Below are positions 55,597-64,000 of a stretch of 64,000 nt of DNA, piece by piece. Below the pieces are notes generated by a model, which saw nothing but the letters and a program-made list of their open reading frames with translations, did no database searches and had not been told where the DNA came from. How positions within the stretch are numbered: the first letter of the stretch is position 1; each line of letters starts with the position of its first letter. Both the position numbers and the translations under genes were made by a program. This DNA is from Planctomycetota bacterium (lineage in GTDB: Bacteria > Planctomycetota > Planctomycetia > Pirellulales > Lacipirellulaceae): the NCBI GenBank assembly GCA_029259945.1, contig JAJDEF010000017.1, positions 62,001 through 126,000 of the forward strand, read 5' to 3'.

Positions 55597-56631
55597 TTGG
55601 CAGAGGCGAATTTCGTGTCCCTCCCCGAATTTCTTACCAGTCTCGACAGTCTCGCCGAACAGGCCCAGGCTGCTTTTACGTCTGCAGATTCCGTTGAGTC
55701 GCTCGAAGCGGCGCGCATCGAATACCTTGGCGCAAAAAGCGGACAGGTGCGCCAAGTCCAACAAGGGCTTGGCAAAGTGGCAAAGGCCGACAAGCCTGCC
55801 GCTGGCAAACGATTCAACGAAGTGAAATGCCTCATTGAGTCTGCCCTCGCCAAGGCGCAACAGCAAATCGCTGCCGGCTCAGAAGAAGTCGTCGAACCCT
55901 TCGACGTCACCTTGCCCGGTCGACCCTCCCGAGTCGGTCACCTCCACCCCATCACGCAAACCATACGCGAGATGAAAGACATCATGGGGCGACTCGGTTT
56001 TACCGCGGTCGAAGGCCCCGAGATCGAGGACGATTGGCACAATTTTGAAGCGCTCAATATCCCCCTGTCACACCCGGCGCGCGACCCGCTCGACAACTTT
56101 TACTTGGCGACGGCCGAAAAACTAGAAAAGGCTCTGCTACTCCGCAGTCAGACCAGCACCGTGCAGATTCGGGTGATGGAAAACACACCGCCCCCCGTCC
56201 GCATCATCTCGCTCGGCCGCGTCTATCGACCCGATACGGCCGACGCGACGCACTATCCCATGTTTCACCAGATCGAAGGATTATTGATCGATCGGGGCGT
56301 CACGATGGCCGACCTAAAAAGCGTCCTCCGCCTTTTCTGTCAGAGCTATTTTGGCGGCGAAGACAAAGTGCATGTTCGCTTTCGCCCCTCGTTCTTCCCC
56401 TTTACCGAACCCAGCGTCGAAGTCGACATGAACTGGCAAGGCGGCTGGATGGAAATGGGCGGCGCTGGCATGGTCGACCCCAACGTCCTACGTGCCGTGG
56501 GCTACGATCCCGAAGAAGTCACCGGCTTTGCATTTGGTTTAGGTGTCGAACGAATTTGTATGCGTCAACACGGCATCACCGACATTCGCGCCCTCTACCA
56601 AAACGACGTCCGCTTTTTAGAACAATTTTAG
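55597..56631 (+). CDS. pheS: phenylalanyl-tRNA synthetase alpha subunit
   Basis: A 344-residue PheS. The N-terminal coiled coil is short, and the class II core includes [68 protein letters not shown], and motif 3 [18 protein letters not shown]. The start is TTG at 55597, one base after the rplT stop; GTG at 55615 is another candidate. It forms an alpha2-beta2 enzyme with PheT, encoded 512 bp downstream. Confidence 0.96.
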   Translation: MAEANFVSLPEFLTSLDSLAEQAQAAFTSADSVESLEAARIEYLGAKSGQVRQVQQGLGKVAKADKPAAGKRFNEVKCLIESALAKAQQQIAAGSEEVVEPFDVTLPGRPSRVGHLHPITQTIREMKDIMGRLGFTAVEGPEIEDDWHNFEALNIPLSHPARDPLDNFYLATAEKLEKALLLRSQTSTVQIRVMENTPPPVRIISLGRVYRPDTADATHYPMFHQIEGLLIDRGVTMADLKSVLRLFCQSYFGGEDKVHVRFRPSFFPFTEPSVEVDMNWQGGWMEMGGAGMVDPNVLRAVGYDPEEVTGFAFGLGVERICMRQHGITDIRALYQNDVRFLEQF

Positions 56632-56736
56632 GAGAGGGGTCAGGGGCGTCTAAGTAGTCAGGACGACGAAAATGAAGGACTGTCGATTGATGGTGTGATT
56701 GCAACCTAAGCATACGGGTGAAGTCGAGGTTATGAG

Positions 56737-57042
56737 ATGCCAAGCGAAGACAGTAATCGTGAACATGACTCATTTGACTTAGGACTTGAGCCACTCGAAC
56801 AACAAGAAGTCGTCGAGCCTGAATGGGATGGACCTAGGTGCATTTCGTGCAAACGTCCTATGAAATTTGGAACTCGATTCTGCGCCGCCTGTGGGCGGCA
56901 CAATTTCGACTCGGATCAACTTCTTGGAGAGTCACTCGCAAGCCAGGCGCAGAAGCAATTGCGCAATCGGCGGGGCCTTGAAAATATGAATTCCCTCTGG
57001 CCCAGCTGGTTTTTGCGATGGTGGTATTGGTTCTTCCGATAG
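56737..57042 (+). CDS. small zinc-ribbon protein between pheS and pheT
   Basis: A 101-residue protein. The N-terminal 35 residues are acidic. A zinc ribbon follows: CISC and CAAC (CxxC pairs) around residues 38-60. The C-terminus is rich in Trp/Phe (WPSWFLRWWYWFF), resembling an amphipathic or membrane-inserting tail. It is inserted between pheS and pheT, which are adjacent in most bacteria. No function is known. Confidence 0.65.
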   Translation: MPSEDSNREHDSFDLGLEPLEQQEVVEPEWDGPRCISCKRPMKFGTRFCAACGRHNFDSDQLLGESLASQAQKQLRNRRGLENMNSLWPSWFLRWWYWFFR

Positions 57043-57104
57043 AGAGCTTAGTTGGAAGGGCGCATGCTACACGGCCTGCGAATGTCGTTACAGAAAAAGC
57101 TAAA

Positions 57105-57142
57105 CCCCTAATCCCCAGCCCCTAGCCCCTAGCCCCTAGCCC
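57105..57142. repeat. CCCCTAG heptamer tract before pheT
   Basis: Four near-perfect CCCCTAG units (with CCCCAGC variant) sit immediately before the pheT ATG at 57144, in place of a Shine-Dalgarno. Similar CCCCTAGCCCC runs form the 3' end of oleC at 41672-41700. Short tandem, likely slippage-prone. Confidence 0.7.
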
Positions 57143-57143
57143 A

Positions 57144-59159
57144 ATGATCGTCTCCAAAAACTGGCTCACCGAATATGTCGACCTGCCGATGTCGGTCGAC
57201 GAGTTGACCGAACGGCTCACCCTTACGGGACTCAATCTCGAAGGGGTCGAGACCATCAACGACGACACAGCCATCGATTTGGAAGTGACCAGCAATCGCC
57301 CCGATTGTTTAGGGCACATCGGCGTCGCTCGAGAAATTTCGGTGCTCTGGCAACAAGACCTCAAAAAGCCTGCCCCAGAGCCAAGGGCCGCTGGCTCAAG
57401 TGTGGATAGCCAAACCAGCGTTACCGTCAAGGCCCCTGAGTTGTGTCCTCGCTATACCGCCAGACTCATCCGTGGCGTAAAAATTGGTCCCAGCCCCGCT
57501 TGGCTCGTCGATCGACTGCGATCATTAAAGATTGCCGCGATCAACAACGTGGTCGACATCTCAAATTTCGTGATGATGGAATGTGGTCAGCCGTTGCACA
57601 CGTTTGATTTTTCCAAAATCGCAGGCCAGAAGATTATTGTGCGGGAATCAAATCCTGGCGAAAAATTTACCGCCATCAACCATCAAGAGTACGAACTCGA
57701 ACCCGGCACCTGCGTCATTGCCGATGCCAACCGCGCCGTTGCCCTGGCTGGCGTCATGGGTGGTGCCGATACCGAAGTCTCCGACGAGACGACCGACATC
57801 CTCATCGAAGCCGCTGATTTCGCGCCGCTTTCGGTTCGCAACACGGCCCGTCGCCACAGTTTGCACAGCGATTCGTCGTATCGGTTCGAACGGGGCGTCG
57901 ATCCCGCAGGAATCGATTGGGCCAGCCGACGTTGCTGCGAACTAATCCTCGAACTGGCGGGCGGCGAACTTGCCGCAGATGTCATCGACATCGCGCAGCC
58001 GGTGGCAGAACGACCCACCATCAAACTCCGTTTTTCCGAGCTTCCTCGTATCCTCGGCATCGAATTCTCTGCCGACACGGTTCAAAAAATTCTTACCGAG
58101 TTAGGGTGCGAAGAAACTCACCTCTGCGACCAGTGTATCAAAGTCGTTCCGCCCAGTTGGCGCGCCGATCTTACGCGTGAAATCGATCTTATCGAAGAAG
58201 TCGCTCGCATCTACGGCTACGACCAGATCCCTGAAGACACCGGGGTAAAAATGGTCGCCTCTACACGTAGTCTCGAAGATCGTGTTTTAGAGCAGGTTCG
58301 CACTACACTCACCGCCACAGGTTTTGACGAAGCGATGACCATCAGCGCCGTTGATCGCAGTTGGGTCGACCTCTTTCGACCCTGGTCGACTGCCGAACCC
58401 TTGGTCACCAGCACACCTGTCCTCCGCCGAGCGAATTGCCTACGGCAAACCTTGGTGCCAAGCCTACTCGCAGCCCGTCGAACCAACGAAACACTTTCGA
58501 ACCCAATCATCGAGCTATTCGAAATCGCAGATATCTACCTGCCCCAAGCCGGAAAGCTACCCGACGAACGTCGCATCCTGTGCCTAAACTCGGGCTCCGG
58601 TTTTCTCGAATTAAAAGGTGTCGTCGAAGCGATCGTCGCTGCCGTGGCACCTGGGACAGAGCTCACCGCCGCAGAGTACAGCGCCCAGTTATTGGCCACC
58701 AACCGCGGGGCCGAGCTAAGCCTTACTGGCCACACGCTTGGCTATCTCGGCGAAGTCAGCGCCTGGGGCCAAAAACAATTAGACCTGCGAGGCGAGACCA
58801 CCATCGCCGAAATCGATCTTGGCGCACTCATCAGCGCAGCCGTCGCCATTCGCACCGTCGAGCCCCTCTCGCCCTATCCTCCCGTGGGTCGAGATCTCAA
58901 CGTGGTCGTGGACGAGAAGATTCCGTGGGCCGAAGTGGAACAACTGGTCCGTTCAGGCAGCGGCTCCCTCCTTGAGGAAATTGTTTTTCAAGAAGTGTAT
59001 CGCGACTCCGAACGACTCGGTGCCGGGAAGAAGAGCCTTCTTTTCAGCATCCAGCTTCGCTCGGCGGATCAGACGCTTACCAACGAACAAGCCGACGAAG
59101 TCCGCGACAACATCGTCGCCGCCATCAGCAAAAAACTCGGCGGCCAACTCCGAGCGTAA
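57144..59159 (+). CDS. pheT: phenylalanyl-tRNA synthetase beta subunit, short form
   Basis: A 671-residue PheT. The N-terminal B1 segment MIVSKNWLTEYVDLPMSVDE leads straight to DLEVTSNRPDCLGHIGVARE; the EMAP/OB tRNA-binding domain usually found at about 40-150 is missing, as in some short PheT. B3/B4 editing and B5 regions (RHSLHSDSSYRFERGVDP) and the FDX-ACB anticodon domain (PLSPYPPVGRDLNVVVDE) are present. It is separated from pheS by the zinc-ribbon gene. Otherwise standard. Confidence 0.93.
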   Translation: MIVSKNWLTEYVDLPMSVDELTERLTLTGLNLEGVETINDDTAIDLEVTSNRPDCLGHIGVAREISVLWQQDLKKPAPEPRAAGSSVDSQTSVTVKAPELCPRYTARLIRGVKIGPSPAWLVDRLRSLKIAAINNVVDISNFVMMECGQPLHTFDFSKIAGQKIIVRESNPGEKFTAINHQEYELEPGTCVIADANRAVALAGVMGGADTEVSDETTDILIEAADFAPLSVRNTARRHSLHSDSSYRFERGVDPAGIDWASRRCCELILELAGGELAADVIDIAQPVAERPTIKLRFSELPRILGIEFSADTVQKILTELGCEETHLCDQCIKVVPPSWRADLTREIDLIEEVARIYGYDQIPEDTGVKMVASTRSLEDRVLEQVRTTLTATGFDEAMTISAVDRSWVDLFRPWSTAEPLVTSTPVLRRANCLRQTLVPSLLAARRTNETLSNPIIELFEIADIYLPQAGKLPDERRILCLNSGSGFLELKGVVEAIVAAVAPGTELTAAEYSAQLLATNRGAELSLTGHTLGYLGEVSAWGQKQLDLRGETTIAEIDLGALISAAVAIRTVEPLSPYPPVGRDLNVVVDEKIPWAEVEQLVRSGSGSLLEEIVFQEVYRDSERLGAGKKSLLFSIQLRSADQTLTNEQADEVRDNIVAAISKKLGGQLRA

Positions 59160-59266
59160 GCAAGTTTGGAAAAATCGCACCACCCCTCAATGCCGTACGG
59201 TTGCTGTTCTGGCTACAATAGAGGTTCCGCCTCATATTTCCTTTCCTTTCTAGTCACGCTCGCACT

Positions 59267-61633
59267 ATGTATAGAGAGTCACACAAAATGTGTGGGAAGC
59301 GCTATCGGTGGCGTTCTGCGCGTTGCGCACGATTTCTATTTACTGCGCTAGCGTTCTACATCAACTCTCTGGCAATAGCTGAGGGACCTCCGCTTCCGCC
59401 TCGCCCTTCTTTGCAAAATGCCGTGGCCCCCATGGTCGAAGCCTTTTGCTCCGATTGCCACTCGGGCGATGAACCTGAGGCCGATTTTTCTTTTCAGCAA
59501 CTACTCGATATCCCCCAAGTCAATCGCAACCACAAGGCTTGGCAAAAAGTGCTCAAGCATGTTCGCAACCACACGATGCCGCCCGAAGATGCCGAAGCCC
59601 CCTCCGACGAACAGCGCGCTGCGGTAGCGGCATGGCTCGAAACAGAGCTCAATCACATTGACTGCACTGGGCCGCCGAACCCAGGTCACGTTACCATCCG
59701 TCGGCTCAACCGTACCGAGTACAAAAACACCATTCGCGATCTTTTGGGAGTTGACTTCGACCCCGCTGAAACCTTCCCTCGCGATACGCTCGGCTATGGC
59801 TTCGACAACAATGGCGACGTCCTATCGCTTTCCACGTTGCTTCTAGAAAAATATCTTAACGCGGCAGAGTTGATTGCTGCCGAAGCAATCGTCACACCCG
59901 AGTCACTCGCAAAACCAATGCACCGTTACCCGGCCGATCAACTGCAAGGAGGCCAGCTAGCGAATAATTCTAGGCACCTCTACCACAATGAGCGAATCTC
60001 AGTGACTGCCCGCTTTCTAGCTCCGGGCTCCTACCTATTCCGAGCTCGGACCTGTGCAAGTCAGGCAGGTGATGAGCTTGCACGTATGACCATCGATATC
60101 GATGGTCGAGAACTTCGCACGATAGAAGTCGCTGCCGTCGAGGGTGATCTGCAAACCTACTACGTTCCCTTCGAGACCAAGGCAGGGTCTAAGGAGATCG
60201 GCGTCTCGTTTATCAACGACTACTGGGATCCAGATTTCGAGGACCACTCTCGTCGCGATCGCAATCTATTCGTCCACTCGCTAGAAATCGTGGGCCCAGT
60301 TGAAGCACTCCTGCAAGAAAACCTTCCTACAAGCCATCGCCTTGCAATTGCAGCAACGCCCACCGAAGCCCAATGGGCCGATGCCGCCGCTTGGCGCCCC
60401 GCTGCCCAACAATCGATTCGCGAATTTCTCGCTCGTGCCTACCGGCGCCCCGCCACCCATCAAGATTTCAGTCGGGCATTGCTGGTTGTCGAACGCGCTC
60501 GCGCCACCGGCGATTCCTACCAACGTGCTATGCAATTGGTGGTGCAACTTGCGCTCGTGTCGCCCAGCTTTTTGTTCCGTGGCGAAGCACCCACCGTGGA
60601 ATCAGCCCACGCCTACCCGCTGGATGAATTTCAGCTTGCCACGCGAATGAGCTATTTTCTTTGGAGCTCGATGCCCGATAAGCAGCTTATGCAAGAGGCC
60701 GCGTCCGGCACGCTCCGGCAAAATCTTGATACCCAGCTCGACCGCATGTTGGCCAGTCCGCGCGCCGACCAGTTGATCAAAAACTTCGGCGAACAGTGGC
60801 TTGAAACTCGCCGACTCAAAACTCTCAAACCCGATACCGAACTGTTCCCCGAATTCAACAAACCACTCGCTGCTGACATGCGCGAAGAGACGTTTCAAAT
60901 GTTGCGAGATGTTTTTCGTCGCAACCTGCCGCTGGCCACACTCATTAGCGCCGACTACTCCTACCTTAACAGCCGACTGGCCCGTCATTACGGCATCCAT
61001 GGTGTGGAGGGCGACGAATTTCGCCGAGTTCAATTGCCCGCCAATCGTCAAGCGGGGTTGCTCACTCACGGCAGTGTGTTGGCTGTCACCTCCCACCCTG
61101 ATCGCACTTCGCCCGTACTCCGTGGCAAATGGATTATGCAGCATCTGCTCAACGACGCTCCGCCACCTCCACCCACCCTTGCAAGACTGGCCGATGATTC
61201 ACAATCCGTCGCTGGCAAGTCACTTCGCGAACGTCTCAAAATCCACCGTTCTCAGGCTTCCTGCAATGTTTGTCATCGAGTGATGGATCCCCTGGGATTT
61301 TCCCTAGAGAATTTCGACCCCCTTGGGCGTTGGCGCGAATCCGATGGCCAGTTTCCGATCGACGCCCAGGGGAGATTGCCCGACGGCAGAGAATTTTCTG
61401 GCCCCGAGGGCCTCCGCGATATCTTGCTAGCCGACTTGCCAGCGCTGCGTAAGTGCTTGGTAGAACAACTGCTTACCTACGCCCTCGGTCGTGGGCTCGA
61501 ATACTACGACCAATGCGCCGTCCGGCAAATTGCCACAGCCACACGCAATCAGGGTGATACAATATCAAGTATCGTAAAAGCCATTGTCCGCAGTGTCCCT
61601 TTTCAACAAGCTCAATCCATCGGGCAACAGTGA
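59267..61633 (+). CDS. DUF1592-type planctomycete cytochrome protein
   Basis: A 788-residue exported protein with the multidomain order found in planctomycetes (heme-binding N-terminus, DUF1587, DUF1595, DUF1592, DUF1588, DUF1585). An N-terminal hydrophobic segment (ARFLFTALAFYINSLA) precedes a single c-type heme motif CSDCH. Motifs include VTIRRLNRTEYKNTIRDLLG, FGEQWLETRRL, TSHPDRTSPVLRGKW and CNVCHRVMDPLGFSLE. The start may be ATG 59288 (MCGKR...). It is 4 nt before the DUF1552 gene, forming an operon. Function of the pair is not established. Confidence 0.9.
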   Translation: MYRESHKMCGKRYRWRSARCARFLFTALAFYINSLAIAEGPPLPPRPSLQNAVAPMVEAFCSDCHSGDEPEADFSFQQLLDIPQVNRNHKAWQKVLKHVRNHTMPPEDAEAPSDEQRAAVAAWLETELNHIDCTGPPNPGHVTIRRLNRTEYKNTIRDLLGVDFDPAETFPRDTLGYGFDNNGDVLSLSTLLLEKYLNAAELIAAEAIVTPESLAKPMHRYPADQLQGGQLANNSRHLYHNERISVTARFLAPGSYLFRARTCASQAGDELARMTIDIDGRELRTIEVAAVEGDLQTYYVPFETKAGSKEIGVSFINDYWDPDFEDHSRRDRNLFVHSLEIVGPVEALLQENLPTSHRLAIAATPTEAQWADAAAWRPAAQQSIREFLARAYRRPATHQDFSRALLVVERARATGDSYQRAMQLVVQLALVSPSFLFRGEAPTVESAHAYPLDEFQLATRMSYFLWSSMPDKQLMQEAASGTLRQNLDTQLDRMLASPRADQLIKNFGEQWLETRRLKTLKPDTELFPEFNKPLAADMREETFQMLRDVFRRNLPLATLISADYSYLNSRLARHYGIHGVEGDEFRRVQLPANRQAGLLTHGSVLAVTSHPDRTSPVLRGKWIMQHLLNDAPPPPPTLARLADDSQSVAGKSLRERLKIHRSQASCNVCHRVMDPLGFSLENFDPLGRWRESDGQFPIDAQGRLPDGREFSGPEGLRDILLADLPALRKCLVEQLLTYALGRGLEYYDQCAVRQIATATRNQGDTISSIVKAIVRSVPFQQAQSIGQQ

Positions 61634-61637
61634 AGGT

Positions 61638-62972
61638 ATGACCACCTCTCTAAATCGGCGAACTTTTCTCCGCGGCTTGGGTACCGCCCTATCGCTACCG
61701 TTCTTAGAAGGTCTTGCCCCGGCGCGTGCATTCGCCTCCACCGCATCGCAGCCTCCGCTCCGCATGGCGTTTCTGTTCGTTCCCAATGGCATTCACATGC
61801 CCAACTGGACGCCTGTTGCCGAAGGCCGCCACTTTGAACTTCCGCCCACGCTTGCACCACTTGCCCCGGTTCGCGACAAGCTACTCATCCTTTCGGGCTT
61901 GGCCCATGACAAGGCGCGCCCCAATGGCGATGGCCCAGGCGACCATGCCCGCTCTGCGGCCACTTTTCTTACCGGCACACAAGCCGTAAAAACGGCAGGG
62001 AAAGACACTCGGGTTGGTATCTCGGTCGATCAGGTCGCGGCAAAATTTCTAGGACGCACTACGAAATTGCCCTCGCTCGAACTTGGTTGCGAAGCAGGGC
62101 GATTGTCTGGTGATTGCGACAACGGCTACAGCTGCGCCTACAGCAGCAACATCTCTTGGCGCACCCCTTCGAATCCAACGACCAAAGAGATCAATCCACG
62201 ACTCGTCTTCGAGCGACTCTTCGGAGGCGGGTCGACTATTGATCGATCGCAATCGCAAGCCAAACGCAATGCCGAACGCATCAGCATCCTCGATTTGGTC
62301 GCCGACGATGCTCGTCAACTCCGTCGCCGTCTCGGCAAATGGGATCAGCAGAAACTCGACGAATATCTCAATGGCGTTCGCGAAATTGAAAAACAAATTA
62401 CCCAACCTCAAAGTGAGTTATTCCTCGAAGGCGAAGTCGTCCCTCCCCGCGGCATCCCCGCCAACTATGGCCAATATGTCCAGCTGATGGGCGATTTGAT
62501 GGCACTTGCGTTTCAAACCGATCAAACCCGCGTCTGCACCTTCATGTTCGCCAACGCCGGCAGCGGCAATACCTATCCAATGCTCGACGTCAAAGAGGGC
62601 CACCACTACCTTTCGCATCACCAAAACGACGAAGAGAAGATCGAGAAAATCGCAAAGATCAATCTTTATCATGTCCAACTCTTGGCGCACGTTCTTCAGC
62701 GGCTCAACAGCACCCCCGATGGCGAAGGCACGCTACTCGACAACACCATGCTCGTTTACGGAAGCGCCATCGGCGATGGCAACCTTCACAACCACGACGA
62801 TTTGCCGATCCTCGTGGCTGGCGGCGGACAACGAGCTTTCAACACGGGTCGACACATTCGTTACCAAGAAGAAACCCCGCTGATGAACCTCTACCTCACC
62901 ATGCTCAATCAAGCCGGGGTGCAACTAGATTCTCTCGGCGACAGCACCGGCTTGCTCGACAACTTGGCTTAA
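61638..62972 (+). CDS. DUF1552 Tat-exported protein
   Basis: A 444-residue protein paired with the DUF1592 gene. The N-terminus has a twin-arginine signal LNRRTFLRGLGTALSLPFLE, and the body shows DUF1552 motifs (MAFLFVPNGIHMPNWTP, ILSGLAHDKA, SGLAHD, GDGPGDHARSAATFLTG, MLVYGSAIGDGNLHNHDDLP), a sulfatase/phosphatase-like metal fold. The start at 61638 is chosen because it begins just before the Tat motif and after GAAGG. The upstream frame from 61584 is inside the neighbour. Exported to the periplasm/paryphoplasm. Confidence 0.92.
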   Translation: MTTSLNRRTFLRGLGTALSLPFLEGLAPARAFASTASQPPLRMAFLFVPNGIHMPNWTPVAEGRHFELPPTLAPLAPVRDKLLILSGLAHDKARPNGDGPGDHARSAATFLTGTQAVKTAGKDTRVGISVDQVAAKFLGRTTKLPSLELGCEAGRLSGDCDNGYSCAYSSNISWRTPSNPTTKEINPRLVFERLFGGGSTIDRSQSQAKRNAERISILDLVADDARQLRRRLGKWDQQKLDEYLNGVREIEKQITQPQSELFLEGEVVPPRGIPANYGQYVQLMGDLMALAFQTDQTRVCTFMFANAGSGNTYPMLDVKEGHHYLSHHQNDEEKIEKIAKINLYHVQLLAHVLQRLNSTPDGEGTLLDNTMLVYGSAIGDGNLHNHDDLPILVAGGGQRAFNTGRHIRYQEETPLMNLYLTMLNQAGVQLDSLGDSTGLLDNLA

Positions 62973-63153
62973 TTGGGTAGGCACTTCTCTTCATCGCGCG
63001 AACTTCAAAACTTGACGGTCGAAGGGGCTTGAGTTAAGCTAATCCGCAACCAGACGTTTTCAATACAAGCCGTTTGCCGGTGCTGAGGCCAAACAAACCG
63101 ACGTTGCGTCTGATTCGTTTCTTTGCTGCAACCCGAGAAGAAGGCTGGTGGAC

Positions 63154-63558
63154 ATGTCTCGACCGAATACTTTTTTCTCTTTCTCATCTAGCTTCTCAAG
63201 ATTAGCCCTCCTCGGCGGTGCGATTGCTATTCTTGGAACACTGGCAACTGTCTCCGCGCAATACCGCAGCAGTTATCCCTACGCTCGCCCACCGGCAGCC
63301 AGCAGACAGCTTCCAAGCTCTGCTCGTCATGTTGGCGGGTTCACCGGGAATCCTTATCGCGCTAGCCGAACCGCGCCAACAGGACTGCCTGTCAGCGGTA
63401 ATCGCCATTCCTACTATGGCGGGACGGGTGGAGGAAATGCCTTGGGCCAGCGAGCCACGGCCAAGCCGTTTTCCAATCTACATCGTCCACAAGCCTTAGT
63501 CACGTCGCGGCAAGCGGCGCAAATAGAGGTTTCTAGAGGCCTTTGGTATGGGTATTAA
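63154..63558 (+). CDS. small secreted Gly/Tyr/Ser-rich protein
   Basis: A 134-residue protein with a signal peptide (FSRLALLGGAIAILGTLATV followed by SAQ) and a low-complexity mature part rich in Gly, Ser, Arg and Tyr (YRSSYPYARPPAASRQ, SYYGGTGGGNALGQ). No domain was recognised. The start at 63154 is used; ATG 63148 is 2 codons earlier. Probably a surface or matrix protein of unknown role. Confidence 0.6.
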   Translation: MSRPNTFFSFSSSFSRLALLGGAIAILGTLATVSAQYRSSYPYARPPAASRQLPSSARHVGGFTGNPYRASRTAPTGLPVSGNRHSYYGGTGGGNALGQRATAKPFSNLHRPQALVTSRQAAQIEVSRGLWYGY

Positions 63559-63607
63559 CAAAAAATTTCCCCAAACAAAATTCATTTTAAGTCACTGGAA
63601 TATCGTT

Positions 63608-64000
63608 ATGCCATTCATCAGCAGTCGTAATTCAACACCACAACACCTGGCCATGAGTGCCGTGATGATGTTCGTGACGCTTATTACTTGGAGCCGATCC
63701 CAGTCGGCCGTAGGCCACGAACGGCTAGCCCAGCCGCTGCCTCGCACGGCACTGAACGGTGCCATTCACTATCAACGTGCGATTTTGTTTCTGACTGCGG
63801 TCGATCCTGCCAAGCGTGCGGTGCTACAAAAGCCTATGTGGGAAATTATAACTACCGACATGATTGAAGAAGAGCTTGCCCCACTCAACGAGCTGTTGAT
63901 TGAGTCAAGACATGCGATTCGTTCAGCCTTGGTAGGTTCGAATCAGGCGGTGGCCGATTTTGGTCTCGATCTTCGCCAGTATATGGTCTCGTCGCTGCTG
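63608..64000 (+). CDS. exported protein, partial at window edge
   Basis: An open frame from ATG 63608 runs to the end of the window without a stop (131 codons). The N-terminus MPFISSRNSTPQHLAM then SAVMMFVTLITWSRS forms a signal peptide. The following part is helical (LNGAIHYQRAILFLTAVDP, MIEEELAPLNELLIESRHAI). It has no recognised domain. The 3' part lies outside the window. Confidence 0.6.
   Translation, partial: MPFISSRNSTPQHLAMSAVMMFVTLITWSRSQSAVGHERLAQPLPRTALNGAIHYQRAILFLTAVDPAKRAVLQKPMWEIITTDMIEEELAPLNELLIESRHAIRSALVGSNQAVADFGLDLRQYMVSSLL

Overview
The window reads as a chromosomal segment of a planctomycete, most likely order Pirellulales. The evidence is a DUF1592 cytochrome with its DUF1552 Tat partner, PEP-CTERM proteins (one with dockerin-like repeats), bacterial genes of the tetrahydromethanopterin (H4MPT) C1 pathway (mch and associated ORFs), OleC/OleD-type hydrocarbon enzymes, FliG/CheX, and moderate GC with many short foldback repeats between genes. 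It is mostly core chromosome and I see no prophage, CRISPR array or large mobile element. Genus assignment is not possible from reading alone.

Layout. 0-10 kb: a nested inverted-repeat region, a GNAT transferase, a CinA-like/nucleotidyltransferase fusion, an AT-rich DUF4160/DUF2442 pair, a ROK kinase, lepA, a small lipoprotein, a membrane protein and a membrane-anchored pseudokinase. 10-13.3 kb: a compact type II fatty-acid cluster (FabZ-like, ACP, FabZ-like, FabF). 13-22 kb: glycosyltransferase, RimI-like acetyltransferase, a coupled MazG/ATP-grasp pair, a pseudo-receiver protein, larC and a YyaL-type protein. 22-26 kb: smpB, a ketosynthase-like protein without the catalytic cysteine, a desaturase and nrdR. 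26-31 kb (minus strand): SRP RNA, dnaX, ybaB, rpoN. 31-38 kb (plus strand): an OleB-like hydrolase coupled to CitG-like and PTPS-like genes, then cheX-like, fliG, mutS. 38-47 kb (minus strand): thioredoxin-fold protein, aspS, and mch-oleC-oleD in one operon, then an octaheme cytochrome with HEAT/TPR repeats and tRNA-Met. 47-51 kb: a methyltransferase-like gene and a PEP-CTERM family with two intact paralogues, one decayed copy and a dockerin-bearing member. 52-59 kb: thrS-infC-rpmI-rplT-pheS-(zinc ribbon)-pheT. 59-64 kb: DUF1592/DUF1552 operon and small secreted proteins.

How genes work together. Mch, the ATP-grasp protein, the CitG-like protein and probably the PTPS-like protein point to H4MPT-linked C1 metabolism or cofactor synthesis. 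OleC and OleD (with mch) and the OleB-like hydrolase 10 kb away suggest a split head-to-head olefin pathway whose OleA is outside the window. The FAS cluster, desaturase and non-catalytic ketosynthase make lipid chemistry a recurring theme. The thrS-to-pheT block is the conserved translation operon, with infC apparently using a rare AUC start. The most unusual sequence object is a perfect 58-bp palindrome without a spacer between the SRP RNA gene and the OleB-like gene.
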